Below are positions 1 through 9,638 of a stretch of DNA of 50,029 bases, piece by piece (position 1 is the first letter of the stretch; every line of letters starts with the position of its first letter). The stretch covers positions 1-50,029 of the forward strand of contig CABRID010000003.1 in assembly GCA_902470895.1 (NCBI GenBank), written 5' to 3'. The DNA comes from an uncultured Collinsella sp. GTDB taxonomy: Bacteria > Actinomycetota > Coriobacteriia > Coriobacteriales > Coriobacteriaceae. Under the pieces are notes generated by a model, which did not search any database, was not told the origin of the DNA, and was given only the letters and a program-made list of their open reading frames with translations. The translations under genes and the position numbers were made by a program.

Positions 1-119
1 ACCGCAGGAAGCTTGGATACGCCTAGGCGCGGTCCAAGAAATCGTCCGCACCCCCAAACAGGAACTATTCCACCGCAACTGCCAAGGGTCCCGCTCCAAG
101 ATTAGCTGCCCACATATGC
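1..119. other. No gene recognised at window start
   Basis: No convincing gene is visible. Positions 64-82 resemble the right arm of the inverted repeat at 12625-12690 (shared core CACCGCAACTGC), so this stretch probably holds part of an intergenic repeat whose other arm lies outside the window. Confidence 0.4.
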
Positions 120-159
120 AAAAGGAGGCCTCCGCGGCGATGCGGAAGCCTCCTTTTTT
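120..159. terminator. Bidirectional intrinsic terminator
   Basis: A two-part stem pairs GGAGGC (124-129) with GCCTCC (148-153) and TCCGC (131-135) with GCGGA (142-146). Six T follow on the plus strand, and four A precede it, giving a short U-tract on the minus strand. It lies 40 nt beyond the stop of the ferredoxin gene, whose transcripts it probably ends. Confidence 0.8.
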
Positions 160-198
160 GTGCACGGTGTACTTTTGAGTGTGCAAGTGGGGGAGTTG

Positions 199-384
199 TT
201 ACTCCTCGACGATCTCGGTGATCGCGCCAGCGGGGCAAGCGTCCTGGCAAGCGCCACAGGCGACGCAGGAGTCCTCGTCAGCGACGGTAGCGACGTCCTG
301 GAGCTCCAGAACGCCAGCGGGGCAGGAGTCGACGCAAACGCCACAAGCGATGCACTCGTCGGCATCAATTACGGGATGAGCCAT
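199..384 (-). CDS. 2[4Fe-4S] ferredoxin
   Basis: Small electron carrier of the bacterial (clostridial) ferredoxin type, 61 residues. Two CxxCxxCxxxCP motifs are visible: CIACGVCVDSCP and CVACGACQDACP. Each supplies three ligands to one cubane cluster and the fourth to the other. The protein is acidic, as expected for a low-potential cytosolic donor or acceptor serving anaerobic oxidoreductases and hydrogenases. The start at 384 is chosen because GAGAGGAAA lies just upstream and the next residues (MAHPVIDADECIACG) match the family N-terminus. A longer frame from 450 adds 22 unlikely residues. It is monocistronic and followed by a strong terminator. The partner enzyme cannot be deduced from its position. 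Confidence 0.92.
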   Translation of the reverse strand: MAHPVIDADECIACGVCVDSCPAGVLELQDVATVADEDSCVACGACQDACPAGAITEIVEE

Positions 385-608
385 GGTAGTTTCCTCTCTG
401 TTGACCGACGCTACAGGCGATGCGCGCCGGTTTGATTCGGGCAAAAACATACCACGGGAGCGACCGTTTGCAATACCCTCTGGCCGGCATCTTCATACCG
501 TTCGCCGAGTATGCCACGGCTTACTAAAAAACATGCAGGTGAGGCCGATGAGCTGCGCAAATGTTAGCTAAAGGTGACTTGAAATATTGGGCGATTGAGC
601 GTGCTTGC

Positions 609-778
609 GGAAACCGCATCCCATTATTTTGTCGAAAAACGGGTTGCAGTTTCCGGTTAGGCCCGCTAGCGGAAAATGCGAGCCGGTATCAGCTCTCAAA
701 ACGGGATACGGTTTCCGGTTGAGCCTTCAGACGGAAACTGCGACCCGGAATCCACGCTCAAACCGGGATGAGCTTTCC
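609..778. repeat. Tandem array of three 46-bp imperfect hairpins, 62-bp period
   Basis: Three units start with GGAAA and end with TTTCC at 609-654, 671-716 and 733-778. Each is 46 bp and consecutive starts are exactly 62 bp apart, with 16-bp linkers. Inside each unit a CATCCC/GACCCG-like block faces a CGGGAT-like block, so each can fold back on itself. The same unit type recurs at 24948-25118. The rest of the 450-1042 gap shows no gene; the dnaK control region lies at its right end. Confidence 0.75.
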
Positions 779-907
779 GCAAGACGGCCCCCAGGCACCC
801 CCGGACGCAAACCTCAGCCATCTCTACATAGATCTCGATAGATTTGCCGAGAACTCAAACAGTGCGTCTACCTGCGCATTTAAGAACCTAAACTCTCAGC
901 AATAAGA

Positions 908-941
908 AATCTTATATGAATTGACTTAGATTTTGTATATT
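908..941 (+). promoter_or_regulatory. dnaK operator/promoter, probable HspR site
   Basis: AATCTTA (908-914) and TTAGATT (926-932) form an imperfect inverted repeat with an 11-bp spacer, followed by the AT-rich TATATT (936-941) as a likely -10 box. The same 25-bp architecture occurs upstream of clpB at 9524-9548. HspR is encoded in this operon and represses dnaK and clpB in actinobacteria, so it is the natural candidate binder. The element differs from the Streptomyces HAIR consensus CTTGAGT-N7-ACTCAAG, so the assignment is inference. Confidence 0.6.
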
Positions 942-1042
942 CCGGCCCATAAGGGGATACACTACATCCTGAAAGACAAGCCGAAGCGCCGCGCGACAGA
1001 TCGTCGAGGCGGCGCGAACGCAAAAGAGAGAGGGAATTTCTA

Positions 1043-2935
<1,893 letters not shown>

Positions 2936-2937
2936 TC

Positions 2938-3780
2938 ATGTCCGCCCGTAAAGCTCGCACGGAGGCGGCCGCCGCTGGCGCCGCCCCCGTTGACTCTGAG
3001 GAGAAGGACGTGAAGATTCCCGTAGAGGCCGCAGACGTTACCGAGGCCAACGAGGCCGCGGCCGCCGAGGCTGCCGAGAACCAGGTAGAGGATTCCAACA
3101 AGGAGGCGACGATGACCGAGGACGAGATGGTGGAAGCCGCTATCCGCGCCGGTGAGGAAGCCGCCGACAACGACTTTAAGCTCAAGTTCGAGCAGGCTCA
3201 GAAAGAGCTTGCCGACGTGCGCAATGAGCTCGATGCTGCGGCAGAGGCTCAGAAGGCCGCCGAGGACAAGGCAAAGGACGCCACCGAGCGCACCGCCCGT
3301 CTGCAGGCCGACTGGGAGAACTTCCGTCGCCGCACCGCCAACGAGCGTATCGCCGAGCGCGAGCGCGCGACCGAGAAGCTTGTCACCGCGCTGTTGCCGG
3401 TGATCGACGATATCGAGCGCGCGATCGACCATGCCCGCAGCCAAGAGCTTTCTGACGACTTTAAGCAGTTCGTCGATGGCGTTGACGCGGTACATGCCAA
3501 GCTGCTCGACGTGTTTGCGCATGAGGGCGTTGAGCCCATCGACCCCAAGGGCGAGGCGTTCGATCCGCTCGAGCACCAGGCTGTGGGTCGCGTCGAGGAC
3601 GCATCGCAGTACGACGAGACCGTCAACGATGTGTACCAGAAGGGCTACCGCATGGCGGATCGCATCCTGCGTTCCGCGATGGTGACGGTGACCTACGGTG
3701 GCGAGAAGCGCCCCGCACCGGAGCCCGAAGCGGCGCCCGAGGATGCTGCGGCCGATACGGCCGAGAGCACCGAGGAGTAA
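2938..3780 (+). CDS. grpE: Nucleotide exchange factor GrpE
   Basis: Adenine-nucleotide exchange factor for DnaK, 280 residues. This is longer than the roughly 190-200 of typical GrpE because of an acidic Ala/Glu-rich N-terminal extension of about 75 residues and a Pro/Glu/Ala-rich tail. The core has the long dimerising helix (FEQAQKELADVRNELDAAAE), the conserved DWENFRRR segment and the beta-wing region GVEPIDPKGEAFDPLEHQAV. It lies 2 nt after dnaK, so it is translationally coupled; the ribosome site (GAGGAC) lies within the end of dnaK. Internal ATG codons exist, for example before TEDEMVEAA, so a shorter form is possible, but spacing favours 2938. Confidence 0.95.
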   Translation: MSARKARTEAAAAGAAPVDSEEKDVKIPVEAADVTEANEAAAAEAAENQVEDSNKEATMTEDEMVEAAIRAGEEAADNDFKLKFEQAQKELADVRNELDAAAEAQKAAEDKAKDATERTARLQADWENFRRRTANERIAERERATEKLVTALLPVIDDIERAIDHARSQELSDDFKQFVDGVDAVHAKLLDVFAHEGVEPIDPKGEAFDPLEHQAVGRVEDASQYDETVNDVYQKGYRMADRILRSAMVTVTYGGEKRPAPEPEAAPEDAAADTAESTEE

Positions 3781-3785
3781 TTGAG

Positions 3786-3817
3786 AAGGGCCCCGGGGCA
3801 ACACCCGGGGCCCTTTC
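3786..3817 (+). terminator. GC-rich hairpin between grpE and dnaJ
   Basis: A near-perfect GGGCCCCGGG/CCCGGGGCCC stem follows the grpE stop by a few bases, with only a short TTT downstream. The weak U-tract suggests partial termination or mRNA-end stabilisation that would lower dnaJ-hspR relative to dnaK-grpE. Confidence 0.5.
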
Positions 3818-3887
3818 TGGCCTAGTGCCATATGAAAGCATGAGCCGCCGCCCGCTGGGCGGCGGATGAAACAGGAGAGGAGCTACG

Positions 3888-4853
3888 ATGGCTGCAGGCA
3901 AAACCTTCTATGACATCCTGGGCGTATCCAAGAGCGCCTCCGACAAAGAGATCAAGAGTGCGTTTCGCAAGCTCGCGCAAAAATATCACCCCGATGCCGG
4001 CGGCGACGAGGCCAAGTTCAAGGAGATCAGCGAGGCCTACGAGACGCTTTCGGACGAGAAGAAGCGCAAAGAGTACGACCAGATGCTTATGTTTGGCGGC
4101 ATGCCGGGCGCAGGCGGCGCGTATGGCGGCGGCTACGGTGCCGGCGCGGGTGCCAGCGGCTGGGGCGACATCTTCGACAGCATCTTTAGCGGCAACGGCG
4201 CCTGGGGCAGCGATTGGGGCTCGGGCTTTGCCGGGGCTGCGGGCGCTGCCGGTGCCGGCGCGGGTCGCAGCCGTGCTCGCAAGGGCGGCGACCTGTCGCT
4301 GACCGTCGATGTGACGGCCGAGGACGCGTTTCGCGGCGTGACGCACAAAGTCACCTATCGCATTCCCTCGACAGGCGAGCAGCAGACCATTACGGTCTCG
4401 GTGCCTGCAGGCGCGGTCGACGGCGGCAAGCTACGCTACAAGCGTCGCGGCGAGTATGGCGTTGCCGGCGGCGAGCGCGGCGACCTGGTCGTGACCACGC
4501 ATGTGGAGGAGCACCCGCTGTTTAAGCGCAAGGGCGCCGATGTGACCATGGAGGTACCGGTCTCGGTCTACGAGGCGGCGCTCGGCTGCACGGTGGACGT
4601 GCCCACGCCCGGCGGCGCGACGGTTCGTCTGAAGGTGCCCGCTGGCACCCAGACGGGCAAGAAGTTCCGCTTTAAGGAGATGGGTGCGCCCGACGTTAAG
4701 CACCGTGGCCGTACGGGCGCGCTGCTCGTCGAGATCAAGGTGCAGGTCCCCACGAACCTGTCTGATGACGAGCGCGACGCCATGACCAAGTTGCGTGAGG
4801 CCGACACGCGCGACTATCGCGAGAAGGTCAACCGTTACAAGGCGACGTACTAG
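3888..4853 (+). CDS. dnaJ: DnaJ-family co-chaperone without zinc fingers
   Basis: Hsp40 co-chaperone of 321 residues. The J-domain occupies about residues 6-70 with the essential HPD tripeptide (KYHPDAGG). A Gly/Ala-rich linker with GGY and GAGA runs follows to about 135, then two beta-barrel substrate-binding domains and a C-terminal dimerisation segment. The four CxxCxGxG zinc repeats of classical DnaJ are absent, so this is a type-II/CbpA-like J protein. That is the usual form in the actinobacterial dnaK-hspR operon. A strong CAGGAGAGGAG site precedes the ATG. hspR follows 72 nt downstream. It should deliver clients to the DnaK encoded upstream. A zinc-finger DnaJ may exist elsewhere in the genome. 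Confidence 0.95.
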   Translation: MAAGKTFYDILGVSKSASDKEIKSAFRKLAQKYHPDAGGDEAKFKEISEAYETLSDEKKRKEYDQMLMFGGMPGAGGAYGGGYGAGAGASGWGDIFDSIFSGNGAWGSDWGSGFAGAAGAAGAGAGRSRARKGGDLSLTVDVTAEDAFRGVTHKVTYRIPSTGEQQTITVSVPAGAVDGGKLRYKRRGEYGVAGGERGDLVVTTHVEEHPLFKRKGADVTMEVPVSVYEAALGCTVDVPTPGGATVRLKVPAGTQTGKKFRFKEMGAPDVKHRGRTGALLVEIKVQVPTNLSDDERDAMTKLREADTRDYREKVNRYKATY

Positions 4854-4925
4854 GGCGGTCGTGGCGCACGCCCGCGCCCGCGGGCTTATGATGGACGATA
4901 ACGAGACGGAAAGGGGTCAGGTAGC

Positions 4926-5342
4926 ATGGCCGAGGACAATAGGAACAAACCGCTGTACATGATCAGCGTGGCGGCCGAGCTGACCGGCATGCACCCGCAG
5001 ACTCTGCGCGTCTACGAGTCCAAAGGCTTGGTGAATCCCCAGCGCTCGGGCGGCAACACGCGTCTGTATTCGCGTGCCGATATCGAGCGCCTGGAGCTCA
5101 TCAACCAGCTGACCGACGAGGGCATCAACCTTGCCGGCGTGGTGCGCATTCTCGATATGAAGGAGCGTGCCGAGGAGCGCGAGCGCGAGAACGAAAAGCT
5201 CCGCGCCCGCGTGCGCCAGCTCGAGGACGAGCTGCACGAATACAAGATGCAGAAGAAGATCACTGCCTTAGCCCCGCGCGACGGCTCAGTTAACCCCGAA
5301 CAGGTCATGCGCAAACTTTTGGGCGCGGGAACCGATCTTTAG
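4926..5342 (+). CDS. hspR: MerR-family heat-shock repressor HspR
   Basis: 138-residue DNA-binding repressor with a MerR-type winged helix-turn-helix in the first 75 residues (MISVAAELTGMHPQTLRVYESKGLV, with NTRLYSRADIERL in the wing). A highly charged coiled coil (KERAEERERENEKLRARVRQ region) then forms the dimer interface. HspR represses dnaK and clpB operons in actinobacteria and uses DnaK as co-repressor, which links chaperone availability to transcription. Its position as last gene of dnaK-grpE-dnaJ-hspR supports the name over other MerR members. A shared element before dnaK and clpB is the likely target. The start at 4926 has GGAAAGGGG upstream. Confidence 0.88.
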   Translation: MAEDNRNKPLYMISVAAELTGMHPQTLRVYESKGLVNPQRSGGNTRLYSRADIERLELINQLTDEGINLAGVVRILDMKERAEERERENEKLRARVRQLEDELHEYKMQKKITALAPRDGSVNPEQVMRKLLGAGTDL

Positions 5343-5634
5343 TTACGGCGGCTCTACGACGCAAATCCTAACAATATGAGAGTGGATAATCTCCCACTTT
5401 TGGTCCGCTTGAGGGCTAGAAACGGGAGGTTATCCACTCCCATTTTTGGCTGGCACTTGGGGACGTTCCTTCTGTGCCGGCACTTTGGAACACTCCTTGC
5501 GCCAATATCGCCCTGTGCTTTACTGAGATAAAGTGAACGCCGAGATTCGTAACCCACTTGCAACCGTTCTATGGCACGATATTGAACGAATGTATGCTAT
5601 GCGCCCGAGCCTTTCGGGCAGAGTGGGAGACAGT
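5343..5634. repeat. Intergenic repeats between hspR and the hydratase gene
   Basis: AGTGGATAATCTCCC (5381-5395) and GGGAGGTTATCCACT (5424-5438) form an inverted repeat with 14 of 15 positions matching. Immediately after it, two related direct copies of a GGCACTTgGGGAcgTTCC-like segment start near 5451 and 5478. A small GCCCGA/TCGGGC hairpin (about 5603-5620) lies directly upstream of the next ribosome site. No gene is visible. Confidence 0.5.
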
Positions 5635-7935
5635 ATGGTTAAGCTGTACGAGGACGGCATCTACCTGCGCGGCGGCAGCGAGGTCGTGCCTGCGGCCGAG
5701 GCTGCCGAGCGCGGTATTACGCAGACACCCGAGGATGCCAAGCGCGGCACCATCGCGTATTCGATCCTTCAGGCACACAATACGTCCGGTGACCCGGAGG
5801 CGCTCAAGATCCGCTTCGACGCCATGGCGAGCCACGACATCACCTTCGTCGGCATCATCCAGACGGCGCGCGCATCGGGCATGGAGCAGTTCCCGCTGCC
5901 CTACGTGCTCACCAACTGTCATAACTCGTTGTGCGCCGTGGGCGGCACCATCAACGAGGATGACCATGTCTTCGGTCTCTCGGCGGCCAAAAAGTACGGC
6001 GGCATCTTCGTGCCCCCGCACATCGCGGTCATCCACTCCTTTATGCGCGAAAATTTTGCCGGCTGCGGCAAGATGATCCTGGGTTCCGACTCGCACACCC
6101 GCTACGGTGCCCTGGGCACCATGGCCGTGGGTGAGGGCGGCGGCGAGCTGGCCAAGCAGCTGCTGCGCGATACCTACGACGTCGCCTATCCCGGCGTCGT
6201 TGCCATCTACCTCACGGGAGCCCCGCGCCCCGGCGTGGGCCCGCACGACGTGGCGCTTGCCATCATCCGCGCCGTCTTTGCCAAGGGCTACGTCAAGAAC
6301 AAGGTCATGGAGTTCGTGGGCCCCGGCATCGCGAGCATGACGACCGACTACCGTAATGGCGTCGATGTCATGACCACCGAGACCACCTGCCTCTCTTCCA
6401 TCTGGGCGACTGACGAAGACACACACGCGTTCCTCACCATGCACGGCCGCGGTGACGACTACCGCGAGCTCAAGCCTGCCGATGTCGCCTATTACGACGG
6501 TTGCGTCGAGGTCGACCTGTCCAGCATCAAGCCCATGATTGCGCTGCCGTTCCATCCTTCCAACGGCTTCGAGATCGACGAGCTCAACGAGAACCTCGAG
6601 GACATCCTGCACGAGGTAGAGCTCGAGGCTGCCAAGATCGGCGAGGGCAAGACGCACTTTAGCCTGCTCGACAAGATCGTCGACGGCAAGTTGCACGTGC
6701 AGCAGGGCGTTATCGCCGGCTGCTCGGGCGGCAACTACGACTCCGTGGTCCAGGCTGCCCGCGTGCTCAAGGGCGCCAACACCGGCTGCGGCGAGTTCTC
6801 GCTGTCGGTCTATCCCACGAGCCAGCCCGTGGCGCTCGAGCTTACACGCCGCGGCTATATCTACGACCTTATGGAGGCCGGCGCGATTGTGCGCACGGCA
6901 TTCTGCGGCCCGTGCTTTGGCGCCGGCGACACGCCTGCCAACAACGGCCTTTCGATCCGCCACACTACGCGCAACTTCCCCAATCGCGAGGGTTCCAAGC
7001 CGGGTAATGGCCAGCTGAGCGCCGTGGCCCTGATGGACGCCCGCTCCATTGCGGCGACGGCGGCCAACGGCGGCGTCCTGACGCCGGCGACCGACCTGCC
7101 CGAGGAGACTTGGGACGAGGCCTGCGAGTACAACTTTGACGACGCGCCGTACAAAAAGCGCGTGTACTGGGGCTTTGGCAAGGCGGAGCCTGCCGACGAG
7201 TTGGTCGAAGGCCCCAACATCAAACCGTGGCCCGCGATGGAGCCCCTCGGCGACGATATTCTGCTCAAGGTGTGCTCCAAGATCATGGACCCGGTCACCA
7301 CGACCGACGAGCTCATTCCCTCGGGCGAGACGAGCTCCTTCCGCTCCAATCCGCTGGGCCTGGCCGAGTTTACGCTCAGCCGCCGCGATCCGGCCTACGT
7401 GGGCCGCTCCAAGGAAGTCGACGCCGTGGAGAAGCGCCGCGTGGCCGGCGAGGCCGCGGGCGACCTGGCGGCGCTCGATGCCGAGCTTGCCGGTGTTTTT
7501 GAGGCACTGGCCGGCGCGGGTGTCGCTGCCGATGCCAAAACGACCGAGTACGGCTCCATGCTCTATGCCAAGAAGCCCGGTGATGGTTCTGCCCGCGAGC
7601 AGGCCGCGAGCTGCCAGCGCGTGATCGGCGGTCTGGCCAACATCGTCCACGAGTACGCCACCAAGCGCTATCGCTCCAACGTGATGAACTGGGGCATGGT
7701 GCCCTTCCAGATGGAGGCCGAGCCCAGCTTTGAGGTGGGCGACTACGTCTTTGTGCCGGGTATCCGCGCCGCGCTCGACGGTGACCTGAAGGACATCGTC
7801 GCTTACGTGGTTCGCGCCGATGGTACGGTCGAGCAGATTGAACTCTACATTGCCGATATGACGGCAGAGGAGCGTGCCATCGTCAAGGCCGGCTGCCTGA
7901 TCAACTACAACAAGTTCAAGGCCGCTGCCGAGTAA
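5635..7935 (+). CDS. Aconitase-superfamily hydratase (YbhJ-like)
   Basis: 766-residue [4Fe-4S] hydratase of the aconitase superfamily. The cluster ligands expected for the family are present: Cys363 in GCSGGN and Cys424/Cys427 in FCGPCFGAGD. The substrate loop GSDSHTRYGALG and the C-terminal swivel-domain motif RYRSNVMNWGMVPF are also seen. The pattern and length resemble E. coli YbhJ (about 753 residues) rather than AcnA or AcnB, so the substrate may not be citrate. The ATG at 5635 is chosen because GTGGGAG lies 8 nt upstream; 34 residues of open frame before it look non-coding. It stands alone between hspR and a minus-strand gene, so its pathway is not shown by neighbours. Confidence 0.85.
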   Translation: MVKLYEDGIYLRGGSEVVPAAEAAERGITQTPEDAKRGTIAYSILQAHNTSGDPEALKIRFDAMASHDITFVGIIQTARASGMEQFPLPYVLTNCHNSLCAVGGTINEDDHVFGLSAAKKYGGIFVPPHIAVIHSFMRENFAGCGKMILGSDSHTRYGALGTMAVGEGGGELAKQLLRDTYDVAYPGVVAIYLTGAPRPGVGPHDVALAIIRAVFAKGYVKNKVMEFVGPGIASMTTDYRNGVDVMTTETTCLSSIWATDEDTHAFLTMHGRGDDYRELKPADVAYYDGCVEVDLSSIKPMIALPFHPSNGFEIDELNENLEDILHEVELEAAKIGEGKTHFSLLDKIVDGKLHVQQGVIAGCSGGNYDSVVQAARVLKGANTGCGEFSLSVYPTSQPVALELTRRGYIYDLMEAGAIVRTAFCGPCFGAGDTPANNGLSIRHTTRNFPNREGSKPGNGQLSAVALMDARSIAATAANGGVLTPATDLPEETWDEACEYNFDDAPYKKRVYWGFGKAEPADELVEGPNIKPWPAMEPLGDDILLKVCSKIMDPVTTTDELIPSGETSSFRSNPLGLAEFTLSRRDPAYVGRSKEVDAVEKRRVAGEAAGDLAALDAELAGVFEALAGAGVAADAKTTEYGSMLYAKKPGDGSAREQAASCQRVIGGLANIVHEYATKRYRSNVMNWGMVPFQMEAEPSFEVGDYVFVPGIRAALDGDLKDIVAYVVRADGTVEQIELYIADMTAEERAIVKAGCLINYNKFKAAAE

Positions 7936-8031
7936 CGCACTTAATTGTCCGCCCGGAACTTACCCTTTCCCGCCCGCTCACGCGCTTCGCGAGGGTCGCC
8001 CGAGGGAAAGGTGTGGCCGGGGCTACCGCGA

Positions 8032-8060
8032 CGTTCTCGTTGGGTCTTGAGGGGCGCTAA
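8032..8060. repeat. 29-bp direct repeat, left copy
   Basis: This segment (CGTTCTCGTTGGGTCTTGAG plus nine more bases) recurs at 9118-9146 with one difference (G to A). The pair brackets the lone minus-strand gene at 8104-8778 and its upstream region. Confidence 0.6.
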
Positions 8061-8103
8061 TAATTGACCGGGACCACCACAAAGTTGCCTGCCCGGCGGG
8101 ACC

Positions 8104-8778
8104 TTATTTCGATGGGGTCCAGGTTATTTCATCGTCAAATAGCCAAGTGCGTGACGAGCCACTGTTGCGCGCTGTCTGCGGATCGGGCTCGCAAGTTTGT
8201 TCGTAGGCATCTTCGGTACACCGATCCATAAAATCGACGACTGCCGTCTGGTCGCCCTCCATGACGTAGATTACGTCGCCATCCGAGATATAGACCCCCG
8301 GTCCTTCATTGTCCACGTAGCCGGGGTCGTATGAGACGTTGCACAATCTGCTCCCGTTTGCCGCATCGAGCTCAAGGGTCGAATAATACCCGCCAACCAT
8401 TTGGCCATTCTTGGCTCGATATATTGCGGCGCCGTACCATCGCTTAAACGTCTTGCCTTTGAGTAAACTGGTTGCCTTGCCGATAAGCTGCTCATCTTGG
8501 GTATAGCGCGTGGCTCCAAGTTCGATTCGGGGATAGTTACTGACCCCAAGCGCTGCGGGCGTACCGTCGAAATCGACGGTGATTGAATCGGGTTTGATGA
8601 TATCGGTGAGGATTTCGATGGGGTAGCTTACGGTTTCAACCGCCGCCTGCGTTGCCGAGGCAGGGAGAAATGCGAGATAGATAATGCCCACGCCGACTGC
8701 GGTAATTGCAAACGCTAAGACGAGCAGGCCGATATAGGTGGAGCGTTTCACGGCGGGTACCTCGCAAACAGTATGCAT
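8104..8778 (-). CDS. Membrane-anchored hypothetical protein
   Basis: 224-residue protein of unknown function. A short positively charged N-terminus (VKRSTY) is followed by one hydrophobic segment at about residues 15-38 (IGLLVLAFAITAVGVGIIYLAF). The remaining 185 residues would lie outside the membrane. Three widely spaced Cys residues in the second half could form disulfides. No family motif was recognised. No other gene shares its operon, and the reading frame is open throughout. It may start at the GTG codon (Val10 in this frame) rather than the ATG at 8778. The codon choice is less GC-biased than in neighbouring housekeeping genes, and it sits between two copies of a 29-bp repeat, which together hint at acquisition. 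Confidence 0.6.
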   Translation of the reverse strand: MHTVCEVPAVKRSTYIGLLVLAFAITAVGVGIIYLAFLPASATQAAVETVSYPIEILTDIIKPDSITVDFDGTPAALGVSNYPRIELGATRYTQDEQLIGKATSLLKGKTFKRWYGAAIYRAKNGQMVGGYYSTLELDAANGSRLCNVSYDPGYVDNEGPGVYISDGDVIYVMEGDQTAVVDFMDRCTEDAYEQTCEPDPQTARNSGSSRTWLFDDEITWTPSK

Positions 8779-8955
8779 TCATTAAGATAAGTGATACCAG
8801 CTTACGACAATATTCAAAAGAAAGCGATCGGTCGAAATGACGGGGCGAAAAGGCCCTATTGGGCTTCGATTTGACCTCTAATAGAAGTATTTGCCCCACT
8901 CATTCTGGGCGTGAGGTCAATAATTGAGTCCACGAGTTTTGAGCGATACTCTTCT

Positions 8956-8988
8956 CACTAAACTCACTATTTTCACTATAAGCACTAT
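8956..8988. repeat. 9-bp periodic CACTA(T) iteration
   Basis: CACTA or CACTAT occurs at 8956, 8965, 8974 and 8983, exactly 9 bp apart, in an AT-rich stretch of the gap between 8779 and 9638. It resembles a microsatellite or a phased binding site. No gene was found in this gap. Confidence 0.5.
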
Positions 8989-9117
8989 AAATACGATAGG
9001 GGGACGACGAGAACAATGTGACGTGCGATAGCTAAGCCGTTTAAGCCGGACTTTGACCTTGAATCTCTGCCTCTATCTGTGCGAACGGGCTATTGTCGGT
9101 TCTCGATTCCATCGCTG

Positions 9118-9146
9118 CGTTCTCGTTGGGTCTTGAGGGACGCTAA
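9118..9146. repeat. 29-bp direct repeat, right copy
   Basis: Matches 8032-8060 at 28 of 29 positions. Confidence 0.6.
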
Positions 9147-9164
9147 GAAATGGACTTGCTTGAT

Positions 9165-9195
9165 GCCGCCTCTGTTATCGGGGCGGCTTCTTTTT
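9165..9195 (+). terminator. Orphan terminator-like hairpin
   Basis: GCCGCC (9165-9170) pairs with GGCGGC (9182-9187), followed by TTCTTTTTG. No plus-strand gene ends nearby, so this may be the relic of a lost gene. Confidence 0.5.
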
Positions 9196-9203
9196 GTCGA
9201 AAA

Positions 9204-9462
9204 CCGCCACAAAGGGGACAGGCGCCTTTGTGGCGGCTCGATTTGTCTTAATCTGTAACACCTTGGCCGCTAAAAGTGGGCCTGGTGTTACAGATTTGGG
9301 TTTTCGATTCGGGTGTCTTCTGTTCGTCTCGATTTGTAACAGATAGAGCTCTATTTGCCGAGTAGATGTTACAGATTGAGACAAACGGGTGCCGCTGAAC
9401 AATTCGTCTCGATTTGTAACATCTGGAGCCAGAAACGGTCGATAGATGTTACAGATTGAGAC
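9204..9462. repeat. Cluster of hairpin repeats, three units with about 80-bp period
   Basis: A perfect 12-bp inverted repeat (CCGCCACAAAGG, 9204-9215; CCTTTGTGGCGG, 9225-9236) comes first. Three related hairpins built on GTCTCGATTTGTAACA and TGTTACAGATTGAGAC then begin at 9245, 9326 and 9406. The second and third are 57 bp each. The first is diverged but keeps a perfect 13-bp pairing (9250-9262 with 9284-9296). Confidence 0.75.
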
Positions 9463-9523
9463 GGTAGCGCACCTGTGCGGCGGCGGGCCGACATCTTTAC
9501 CCCTATCTCTCAATCACTCAGAA

Positions 9524-9558
9524 AATCTTATATATAGAGACTTAGATTTGTGTATAAG
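9524..9558 (+). promoter_or_regulatory. clpB operator/promoter, same element as dnaK
   Basis: AATCTTA (9524-9530) and TTAGATT (9542-9548) with an 11-bp spacer match the dnaK element in sequence, spacing and position relative to the following -10-like box TATAAG (9553-9558). Joint HspR control of dnaK and clpB is the simplest reading. Confidence 0.6.
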
Positions 9559-9638
9559 ATCGTACAAAGCTGGCAACAATACTTCTCGAACAACGTGAAG
9601 CCGCCCCGTAGGGCGGCCACCCCAAGAGAGGTGATTCC

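Noticed and set aside
609..778. CRISPR array at the 62-bp periodic repeats
   Set aside because: The units are diverged dyads, not identical repeats, and the 16-bp linkers are too short for spacers.
5569..7650. 693-codon frame antisense to the hydratase gene
   Set aside because: It is a high-GC shadow frame, with His/Arg/Gly-rich translation and no recognisable domain.
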